DNA of 5,022 nucleotides, taken from positions 1-5,022 of the forward strand of contig JAAYBY010000118.1 of the NCBI GenBank assembly GCA_012729935.1, given 5' to 3'. Position 1 is the first letter of the stretch, and each line of letters starts with the position of its first letter. A program made the position numbers and the translations under genes. The stretch comes from Clostridiaceae bacterium (GTDB lineage: Bacteria; Bacillota; Clostridia; Saccharofermentanales; UBA5734). The notes below the pieces were generated by a model that was not told the origin of the DNA, did not search any database, and saw nothing but the letters and a program-made list of their open reading frames with translations. This document shows, one piece after another, positions 1 through 5,022 of this stretch.

Positions 1-46
1 CAGGACATAGCCTGATTTTATCCATTTAAGCGATCATAAGACAGAC

Positions 47-90
47 TTGACAATACTTTTTACAAATCATTCACAACTCTGCGTTATAAT
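47..90 (+). promoter_or_regulatory. Candidate promoter of the HEAT-repeat gene
   Basis: A perfect -10 hexamer TATAAT lies at 85-90, about 60 bases before the GTG start of the downstream gene. The -35 element is uncertain. A perfect TTGACA at 47-52 is 32 bp away, too far for normal sigma-A spacing, while TTTACA at 59-64 gives a 20-bp spacer, longer than the usual 16-18. No TGn extension precedes the -10. A weaker second possibility is TTGTTA at 92-97 with TATTTT at 116-121. The region is AT-rich and clearly intergenic, so a promoter here is likely, but which hexamers are used is not settled. Confidence 0.45.
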
Positions 91-137
91 ATTGTTAAGT
101 TCATATTATTGTGCATATTTTCAGACATCTATTTTTT

Positions 138-146
138 GAGGGGGGA
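138..146 (+). promoter_or_regulatory. G-rich ribosome binding site of the HEAT-repeat gene
   Basis: GAGGGGGGA lies 5 bases before the GTG start at 152. The GAGG at 138-141 can pair with the 16S 3' end at about 10 nt from the start codon. The in-frame TGA at 137-139 rules out any start further upstream, so this site supports GTG 152 as the first possible start. The run of six G residues (140-145) is unusual for a ribosome binding site. Confidence 0.6.
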
Positions 147-151
147 TTAAC

Positions 152-499
152 GTGTTGTTCGGAAATGCCGCTGACAAAATTGATGGTTTTGTCGCCAAAG
201 GGAAGAGCCAAAAAGTCATTCCACTCCTGGAAACCAAGAACAAGGAAACCCGTCTGAGAGCCATTGAAGCACTTGGCAAAATTGCTGACGACCATTGTGT
301 TCATGCGCTCATACCTCTATTATCGGACTCAGATCCTGAGATCAGAAAGCAAACAGCAATCAGCATGGGTGACATGAAGAAAGACGTCTGCAAAACACAT
401 TTGCAAAACAGGGTCCAGATTGAAAAAGACCACGATGTTCTGGACGCGATTCACGATGCAATCATGCGCATCACGAAGGAAGTCGGTCTGGTCAAGTAA
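152..499 (+). CDS. Small HEAT-repeat domain protein
   Basis: This encodes a 115-residue, probably cytoplasmic protein made almost entirely of helical repeats. Two HEAT/PBS-lyase-type repeats are clear. Repeat 1 covers about residues 19-46, with the signature VIPLLE then RLRAIEALGKIAD. Repeat 2 covers about 48-76, with ALIPLLSDSDPEIRKQTAISMGDM. A third, degenerate helical pair may cover 80-110. No signal peptide, membrane segment or catalytic motif is visible. Such repeats form alpha-solenoid scaffolds for protein binding; the partner cannot be read from the sequence. The GTG start is chosen because an in-frame TGA lies at 137-139 and a G-rich ribosome binding site precedes it. It is monocistronic, transcribed toward the tRNA-Arg gene, and ends at a strong terminator. 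If oriC lies to the right of the window, this gene would be head-on to replication. The specific function is unknown. Confidence 0.88.
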   Translation: MLFGNAADKIDGFVAKGKSQKVIPLLETKNKETRLRAIEALGKIADDHCVHALIPLLSDSDPEIRKQTAISMGDMKKDVCKTHLQNRVQIEKDHDVLDAIHDAIMRITKEVGLVK

Positions 500-527
500 T
501 AAGAAATCGTTTCACATTAAAAAATTG

Positions 528-555
528 AGCCCCGCTGTATGACAGCGGGGCTTTT
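528..555. terminator. Bidirectional intrinsic terminator shared by the HEAT gene and tRNA-Arg
   Basis: A perfect 11-bp, GC-rich stem pairs 528-538 (AGCCCCGCTGT) with 542-552 (ACAGCGGGGCT) around a 3-base loop at 539-541. On the + strand it is followed by a short T tract (552-555), terminating the HEAT gene 29 bases after its stop. On the - strand it is followed by CAA and six T residues (519-524 read in reverse), suiting it to end the tRNA transcript. The + strand T tract touches the last base of the encoded CCA end of the tRNA. Confidence 0.88.
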
Positions 556-629
556 GGCGTCCCGGACAGGAATTGAACCCGTATCAGCAGCTCCGGAAAC
601 TGCTGCCTTATCCATTAGGCCACCGGGAC
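555..629 (-). tRNA. tRNA-Arg, anticodon CCG
   Basis: The reverse complement folds into a full cloverleaf. Acceptor arm GTCCCGG pairs with CCGGGAC (7 bp). The D arm is GCCT/AGGC with an 8-base loop containing GG. The anticodon stem GCAGT/GCTGC encloses the loop TTCCGGA, placing anticodon CCG at positions 34-36, which reads the arginine codon CGG. The variable loop has 4 bases, and the T arm ACGGG/CCTGT (one G-T pair) encloses TTCAATT. The discriminator base is G (558), followed by an encoded CCA (557-555), so the mature 3' end is in the DNA. The gene lies downstream of mfd on the same strand, has its own promoter, and ends directly against the shared terminator. The sequence shows no disruption, so it should be functional. 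Confidence 0.97.
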
Positions 630-639
630 ACAGTATTTC

Positions 640-668
640 ATTATAGGGTATCATTATCCAAAAATCAA
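640..668 (-). promoter_or_regulatory. Promoter of tRNA-Arg(CCG)
   Basis: Read on the - strand, TTGATT (668-663) and a perfect TATAAT (645-640) are separated by exactly 17 bases. The predicted transcription start is near 633, only a few bases before the 5' end of the mature tRNA at 629. This is a good sigma-A promoter, so the tRNA need not depend on read-through from mfd. Confidence 0.75.
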
Positions 669-732
669 TCAGTACGCAACGGGTAGCCAGCAGATTTTTG
701 ACTAAGATGCAGCTGTATCGCTGTTAACCGAT

Positions 733-3700
733 TCAGGATCCATCGCAAAAAAATAGATGCCTCAGTTTCCGGGTGATCTCCGATTTTTCTTTTGCAGCAT
801 GACGAAATAAAACATAGGGCTGAGTCCCTGCATTAAACAGCAGCAGACCCTTGTACTGATCCTGATTGATGACCAGAGACAATGTTTTCATATCCGGCTT
901 GACAGAGGTGTCATACTTCAAAAGAATATGTTGATGCTGTTGTTCAATTCGGACAAAACCATTTCGCCCTGCAGCATAGCGGATGTACGACACATCAACC
1001 AACATCATGACAGATTCCGGTAATTCACCATAGCGATCCAGACACTCATCCAATATATCCTGGTAATCAGCCCGGGAAGACAAACCGGCAATCCGTCGAT
1101 ACAGATCCATTCGCTGGCCCTCATCCGGCACATAGGACGGTGGAATATAGGCATCTATCTTTAAGTCGACAACAGCTGAAATTCTTTGTTCCTGCGGCTG
1201 TCCCTGCAACTCACGAACAGCTTCGTCAAGCATACGGCAGTACAGATCATATCCGATTGATTCCAGGTGTCCATGCTGTTCAGCACCAAGCAAGTTTCCT
1301 GCGCCCCGAACCTCAAGATCGCGCAGAGCAATTTTGAATCCTGCGCCAAGCTCTGTAAAATCACGTATGGCTGTCAGACGTTTTTCGGCGATTTCTGTCA
1401 GTATCCTGTCTTTTCGATAGGTGACATAGGCGTAGGCCTGCCGATTGGAGCGGCCGACTCGTCCACGCAGCTGATATAACTGTGCCAGTCCCAGTCGATC
1501 CGCATTCTCAACAATAATGGTGTTTACATTGGGCATGTCGATACCGGATTCTATGATTGTGGTACAAACCAGAACATCATAGGCCTGATGAATAAATGAG
1601 CTGATCACATCCTCAAGCTGGCGTTCTCCCATTTTCCCATGAGCGCAGGCTATCCTGATTCCCGGCAGCTTCTGCTCGATTTCCGAAGCTTTCTCCAGAA
1701 TCTTGCGCGTGTCATTAAAGAGATAGAAAACCTGGCCATGGCGGGATACTTCGCGCAAGATCGCTTCCGTTACGATCTCCTCATCATATTCCATGACATA
1801 TGTCTGCACAGGTCTGCGATCTAGGGGCGGCTCCTCAAGCACACTAATGTCACGAATACCCGACATAGCCATATGAAGCGTTCTTGGTATCGGTGTAGCA
1901 CTCAGGGACAGGACGTCGACGGATGGCCATTCGGCCTTCAGCTTTTCTTTATGGTCTACTCCGAACCGTTGTTCTTCATCAACGATCAGCAAACCCGGCT
2001 TCTTTAAAACAATGTCGCTCGAAAGAATCCGATGAGTCCCGACAACAATATCAACAGACCCTTTTTTCAGGCCTTGGATGGTCGCATTTTGAGCCGATCG
2101 CGAAACAAAGCGGCTCAGCAGTCCCACGGTCACGGGGAACCCCTCCAGCCGCTGCACCAGATTATCGTAATGCTGCTGCGCCAGCACCGTTGTCGGTGCC
2201 AGAACGATCCCCTGATAACCACTCGTCACGCACTTGAACAGCGCGCGAAAGGCAACTTCTGTCTTGCCGTATCCGACATCACCGCATAAGAGGCGATCCA
2301 TGATCCGGTCGGATTCCATGTCTGCCTTGATCTCCAAAATACTCTTAATCTGGTCCTGCGTTTCTTCGTAAGGAAACTGTTCTTCAAACTCCTGTTGCCA
2401 GATTGTATCCGACAAAAAAGACAACCCTTTGATCGCAGCACGTTCTGCATACAGTTTGATCAGATCAGTCGCCAGTTGGCGTATGGAGGTCCGTGCGCGT
2501 TCCTTCATTCGCCCCCATTCCTGACCGCCCAATTTTGACAGCTTTGGTTCATGCGCATCTGCACCGACATATTTTTGAATCTGGTCCAGACTTTCCATCG
2601 GGATGTACAACGTGTCATTTCCGGCGTATGTGATTTTCAGGTAGTCGCGGCGAATGCCCTGGTTGGCTATATTGACCAGCCCATCATATCGACCGATTCC
2701 ATGATCATCGTGAACAACTCGCTCTCCTGGAACAAGATCACTGAAAAAATCAATTTTGAGACCTTTTTCTGAATGCCGTCTCCGATGCCTTTTTTCTGTT
2801 CCAAAAAGGTCCTGTGAGCCAATGACCAGAAGCCTGGCGCCCGGCCAGGTAAATCCTCTGGGTAAGCTCTGTTGAAAAATGTCAGGCTCAACACCTTGCT
2901 CAGCGAATCGTTGAGTCAGTCTGGCCTCTCGAGGTTCAGATCCGGCAAAAAGGATCGCCCGGCCGCCTGATCGGATCCACTCGTCTACATCGGTAATCAG
3001 CTGCTGCTCCCGACCGCGGTAGCTGTCTGATGGCCGGGACTGAATCGTCACCGATCGAGCGCCCGGAAAACCGTTTCCGGACGACAGAATCTGGCACATT
3101 GCTATCGACGGATGAATCTGATCCAGTTTACGACCGATATCGATACTTTGAAACATGATTGACCGGGTAGACGGAAAACTCTGTCCTTTCTCCAGCATCA
3201 TGCGGATTCGCTCGTGAAACTCAGCCTGACCTGCATCTGATCGATGACGAAAACGTGCCGGTTCATCGACGATAACCAGCGCATTAAGATCTGCCGCATA
3301 ATCCAGAATGCTTGAGGCGTCCGGATAGATGTACGATAGCCAGCGATCAAGAGCCGGAAAGCGAATCTGCTCCCGTACACGTTCGGCATCATGCTGCATC
3401 ACTCGTGTCAGGTGTTCAGTCAGGTTCCGGTCTGCACCCTTTTGGCGGGCATGCAGAACGGCCGACTGACCTTCATTCAGAATCTGGTCTGCCAACTGAT
3501 CCGGATGGATCGCAACGGTGAGAATTTCCCGGACCGGAGGAATTACGATCTCTGTCAACATTTCAATTGATCGCTGACTCTCGAGATCAAATCGCTTGAT
3601 CGCATCAATTTCGCGATCGAAAAAAGAAATGCGGATACCTTCAGCAGGCTCATCATCAGCAACGGACGGAACAAAATCGACAATATCTCCTCGATGAGCA

Positions 3701-4236
3701 AATTGACCTGCGCCATCGGTCAATCGAACCGGCTCATAACCAACTGATGCCAGCTGATGTGTCAATGCAGCTACGTTCAGTTCCTGGCCAACTGATAACC
3801 GGATCATCTGACGAGATAGAAGCGAGACGGGCGGCAACTTCTGCAGCGTTGCTGAGGCAGGGATGATGATTGCCCCGAATTGATTTGACAGCATCCGGGT
3901 CAGGATGGCCATTCTCTGATATTCAGACTCGTGGCTGACCGCCTCAACATCAGTCAGATTCCACTCGCGCGGTCTGAAAATGAAAACCGGATCATCCATC
4001 AGTGCTTTTAAATCAGACGCGACGGCACGGGCTTTCAATTCGTCAGGCACGAGAAAACAGATGCGCCTATGCAAATCAGTTGACAGGCGCCAGGCCAGCC
4101 AGGATTTAAGCGGATCCGGTAAACCGGACACATTGATGGATTGTCCGCCCTTCGCCTCAAGCCATTTAACGAGTTGTGAATAAGCCGGATCAGCTGAATC
4201 GTCAGCGATCAACCTTTGTTTTCCGTCAGATATCAT
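733..4236 (-). CDS. mfd: Transcription-repair coupling factor Mfd
   Basis: Mfd is a cytoplasmic ATP-dependent DNA translocase that binds RNA polymerase stalled at a lesion, pushes it off, and recruits UvrA to start nucleotide excision repair. The 1167-residue product matches the family length (about 1150-1180). Visible domains in order: a UvrB-like N-terminal module (about 1-340, with the GAGQFAHRGDIVDF segment near 175-188); the RNA-polymerase-interacting CarD-like domain (about 500-565, GERVVHDDHGIGRYDG); and an SF2 helicase motor with Walker A GDVGYGKT (652-659), motif Ia APTTVLAQQ (680-688), DEEQ (753-756), SATPIPRT (789-796) and QLRGRVGRS (922-930). The translocation (TRG) motif follows at about 959-995 (LGAGFKIALRDLEVRGAGN), then the C-terminal regulatory domain. 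Its ATG lies inside the pth stop (ATGA), with no Shine-Dalgarno sequence, so translational coupling to pth is likely. No motif is missing and there is no frameshift. No clear terminator follows it before the tRNA gene. Confidence 0.98.
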   Translation of the reverse strand: MISDGKQRLIADDSADPAYSQLVKWLEAKGGQSINVSGLPDPLKSWLAWRLSTDLHRRICFLVPDELKARAVASDLKALMDDPVFIFRPREWNLTDVEAVSHESEYQRMAILTRMLSNQFGAIIIPASATLQKLPPVSLLSRQMIRLSVGQELNVAALTHQLASVGYEPVRLTDGAGQFAHRGDIVDFVPSVADDEPAEGIRISFFDREIDAIKRFDLESQRSIEMLTEIVIPPVREILTVAIHPDQLADQILNEGQSAVLHARQKGADRNLTEHLTRVMQHDAERVREQIRFPALDRWLSYIYPDASSILDYAADLNALVIVDEPARFRHRSDAGQAEFHERIRMMLEKGQSFPSTRSIMFQSIDIGRKLDQIHPSIAMCQILSSGNGFPGARSVTIQSRPSDSYRGREQQLITDVDEWIRSGGRAILFAGSEPREARLTQRFAEQGVEPDIFQQSLPRGFTWPGARLLVIGSQDLFGTEKRHRRRHSEKGLKIDFFSDLVPGERVVHDDHGIGRYDGLVNIANQGIRRDYLKITYAGNDTLYIPMESLDQIQKYVGADAHEPKLSKLGGQEWGRMKERARTSIRQLATDLIKLYAERAAIKGLSFLSDTIWQQEFEEQFPYEETQDQIKSILEIKADMESDRIMDRLLCGDVGYGKTEVAFRALFKCVTSGYQGIVLAPTTVLAQQHYDNLVQRLEGFPVTVGLLSRFVSRSAQNATIQGLKKGSVDIVVGTHRILSSDIVLKKPGLLIVDEEQRFGVDHKEKLKAEWPSVDVLSLSATPIPRTLHMAMSGIRDISVLEEPPLDRRPVQTYVMEYDEEIVTEAILREVSRHGQVFYLFNDTRKILEKASEIEQKLPGIRIACAHGKMGERQLEDVISSFIHQAYDVLVCTTIIESGIDMPNVNTIIVENADRLGLAQLYQLRGRVGRSNRQAYAYVTYRKDRILTEIAEKRLTAIRDFTELGAGFKIALRDLEVRGAGNLLGAEQHGHLESIGYDLYCRMLDEAVRELQGQPQEQRISAVVDLKIDAYIPPSYVPDEGQRMDLYRRIAGLSSRADYQDILDECLDRYGELPESVMMLVDVSYIRYAAGRNGFVRIEQQHQHILLKYDTSVKPDMKTLSLVINQDQYKGLLLFNAGTQPYVLFRHAAKEKSEITRKLRHLFFCDGS

Positions 4237-4847
4237 GATTGTAACAGCTCGCTGTCTTCAGATTCTTCATCCGTACGTTTGTTATATGTTTGCATAGCAG
4301 TTTCCAGACCTTTTTTGATGGTGATAATGGCTGCATCCGCAGCTTGATTGATGACCTGTTGCCAGTTTTCTCTGCGATCGCGAGGCACTTTGGAAAGCAC
4401 GTAGTCGGCCAGATCCATCTGTTCATTTTTGGGTCCTATGCCAATCCGAATTCTCGGGAAAGATCGATCCTGCAGTTCGTCTATCACTGACCGCATGCCG
4501 TTGTGCGTGCCGGGGCCCCCGTTCGAGCGAATTCTCAGCGTACCGAACGGCAGGTCAATATCATCGTAAACAACCAAACATTGAGACAACGGTATATTGA
4601 AGTAGCGAACAGCAGCCGCAACAGCTTCACCACTTCGATTCATATACGTCAATGGTTTTAATAAAAGACACCGACTGCCATCCAGCGAAATCTCAATGAT
4701 CTGGCTGTTAAATCGTTCACGATTGAACGACAGTGAATAAGTTGAAGCAATCTGATCCAAAACCTGATATCCGGCATTGTGCCAGGTTTCCTGATAGGCT
4801 CGTCCTGGATTCCCGAGGCCTGTTATTAACCAACGTTGATGTGTCAA
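4233..4847 (-). CDS. pth: Peptidyl-tRNA hydrolase Pth
   Basis: Pth cleaves the ester bond of peptidyl-tRNAs dropped from ribosomes, freeing tRNA for reuse. Numbering from the start chosen here (204 aa), the family motifs are intact: GLGNPG (10-15) with Asn13, the catalytic His23 in WHNAG, Met69-Asn70 in LTYMN, Asp95 in VYDDIDLP, and Asn116 in GTHNGMRS. A short acidic tail (EESEDSELLQS) makes it slightly longer than the usual 185-195 residues. I chose the TTG start at 4847 because AAAGGAG (4860-4854) sits six bases before it. The in-frame ATG at 4853 directly abuts that site with no spacer, and a GTG at 4898 would add an atypical leader of 15 residues. The ATG remains the alternative (206 aa). 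The stop overlaps the mfd start by 4 nt, so the two genes form an operon. Function is certain; the exact start is not. Confidence 0.95.
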   Translation of the reverse strand: MTHQRWLITGLGNPGRAYQETWHNAGYQVLDQIASTYSLSFNRERFNSQIIEISLDGSRCLLLKPLTYMNRSGEAVAAAVRYFNIPLSQCLVVYDDIDLPFGTLRIRSNGGPGTHNGMRSVIDELQDRSFPRIRIGIGPKNEQMDLADYVLSKVPRDRRENWQQVINQAADAAIITIKKGLETAMQTYNKRTDEESEDSELLQS

Positions 4848-4853
4848 GGGCAT

Positions 4854-4860
4854 CTCCTTT
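4854..4860 (-). promoter_or_regulatory. Shine-Dalgarno site of pth that favours a TTG start
   Basis: On the - strand AAAGGAG (4860-4854) is an excellent match to the complement of the 16S 3' end. It directly abuts ATG (4853-4851), which leaves no spacer. The TTG at 4847-4845 is six bases away, the normal distance. This points to TTG as the translation start of pth. Confidence 0.7.
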
Positions 4861-4901
4861 GTCTCAATGACATCCTTTTTTCGGTACACTATAAGCACAC
4901 C

Positions 4902-4930
4902 AAACCGGCCGGTTTTTTCAAGTGACCGGC
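4902..4930. repeat. CCGG-rich palindrome and repeat in the pth leader
   Basis: A perfect 14-bp palindrome AAACCGGCCGGTTT covers 4902-4915. The hexamer ACCGGC occurs at 4904-4909 and again at 4925-4930, with starts 21 bp apart (two helical turns). GCCGGT at 4908-4913 can also pair with the second ACCGGC to form a 6-bp hairpin with an 11-base loop. It lies between the predicted transcription start and the pth start codon, so it could act as an operator or as an RNA structure. No known regulator is recognised. Confidence 0.5.
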
Positions 4931-4953
4931 TGTTACCTGTTTCATTTTCACCT

Positions 4954-4962
4954 ATTATAGCA
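4954..4962 (-). promoter_or_regulatory. Extended -10 promoter of the pth-mfd operon
   Basis: On the - strand, TGC followed by TATAAT (4962-4954) is a perfect extended -10 element. The -35 region around 4976-4983 (CCACACAA) is poor, which is typical when the TGn extension compensates. A T/A-rich stretch lies further upstream (4984-4999). The predicted start near 4947 gives a leader of about 100 nt before pth. The near-consensus DnaA box at 4979-4987 overlaps the -35 region, and two perfect boxes lie just beyond. Confidence 0.65.
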
Positions 4963-4978
4963 AATGCATCGGGTATTG

Positions 4979-4987
4979 TGTGGAAAA
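4979..4987 (-). promoter_or_regulatory. Near-consensus DnaA box
   Basis: Read on the - strand this is TTTTCCACA, one mismatch from the DnaA box consensus TTATCCACA. It has the same orientation as the two perfect boxes 14 bases further right, and it overlaps the -35 region of the pth promoter. On its own it would be weak evidence; the neighbouring pair makes it credible. Confidence 0.5.
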
Positions 4988-5001
4988 AGGTATTTTTATC
5001 C

Positions 5002-5019
5002 TGTGGATAATGTGGATAA
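5002..5019 (-). promoter_or_regulatory. Two abutting perfect DnaA boxes, possible edge of oriC
   Basis: Two exact copies of TGTGGATAA (5002-5010 and 5011-5019), which read as the DnaA consensus TTATCCACA on the - strand, follow each other with no gap. The first also forms a 6+3+6 inverted repeat with TTATCC at 4996-5001. Tandem perfect boxes are characteristic of bacterial replication origins and of DnaA-controlled promoters. The window ends 3 bases later, so whether an AT-rich unwinding region and dnaA follow cannot be seen. No clear DnaA-trio (CTA-like triplet series) is visible to the left of the boxes. Confidence 0.75.
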
Positions 5020-5022
5020 CTC

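Noticed and set aside
1..46. Possible end of an upstream gene at the left edge
   Set aside because: No supported open frame, hairpin or RNA gene is visible in these bases.
101..304. 67-codon - strand frame opposite the HEAT gene
   Set aside because: It overlaps the HEAT-repeat gene and its promoter region, and its product has no recognisable feature.
654..662. TTATCCAAA, one mismatch from a DnaA box, in the tRNA promoter spacer
   Set aside because: It is isolated and the mismatch is at a conserved C. A single near-match in about 5 kb is expected by chance.
1140..3521. Several + strand open frames of 60-104 codons inside the mfd region, and short - strand frames in other phases
   Set aside because: They overlap the complete, motif-rich mfd gene, lack credible ribosome binding sites, and their translations show no domain. 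They are shadows of the real coding frame.
4848..4898. GTG start at 4898 extending Pth to 221 residues
   Set aside because: The extra N-terminal residues are not typical of Pth and no Shine-Dalgarno site precedes the GTG. The strong AAAGGAG lies inside this extension, pointing to a start downstream.
4902..4918. GC-rich palindrome followed by T residues as a + strand terminator
   Set aside because: The stem would be only about 5 bp around a 4-base loop, and no + strand gene ends nearby.
4888..4921. TATAGT (4893-4888) with TTGAAA (4921-4916) as a second pth promoter
   Set aside because: The spacer is 22 bp and the -10 is imperfect. The extended -10 at 4954-4962 is a much better candidate.

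Overview
The window looks like chromosomal DNA of a low-to-medium GC Gram-positive bacterium, most likely a member of the Bacillota (Clostridia-like). The reasons are strong Shine-Dalgarno sequences (AAAGGAG), sigma-A type promoters with perfect TATAAT boxes, a tRNA gene with encoded CCA, consensus DnaA boxes, GTG and TTG start codons, and a Pth with the GTHNGMRS version of its substrate motif, which I associate with Clostridia. Base composition is a little below 50% GC by eye. The taxonomic call is inference; no species can be named.

Layout from left to right. Positions 1-151 are non-coding and hold a candidate promoter and a G-rich ribosome binding site. A small HEAT-repeat protein gene follows on the + strand (152-499). 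A strong hairpin (528-552) then separates it from a convergent tRNA-Arg(CCG) gene on the - strand (555-629). The hairpin is flanked by T tracts on both strands, so it can terminate both genes. The tRNA has its own promoter (640-668). Next on the - strand come mfd (733-4236, transcription-repair coupling factor, complete at 1167 aa) and, upstream of it, pth (4233-4847, peptidyl-tRNA hydrolase). They overlap by 4 nt (ATGA) and form an operon read leftward. The operon has an extended -10 promoter at 4954-4962 and a leader of roughly 100 nt.

The last 45 bases hold two abutting perfect DnaA boxes and one near-perfect box, just upstream of the pth-mfd promoter. Either the window ends at the edge of oriC, or DnaA regulates this operon. 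In Bacillus subtilis pth and mfd also lie near the origin, and here they would be transcribed away from it.

The core genes are housekeeping. Pth recycles peptidyl-tRNA released from stalled ribosomes, and Mfd removes RNA polymerase stalled at DNA lesions and recruits nucleotide excision repair. I found no mobile element, CRISPR array, toxin-antitoxin pair or defence system. The points most worth a second look are the DnaA-box cluster, the repeats in the pth leader, the tRNA/terminator overlap, and the small HEAT protein.
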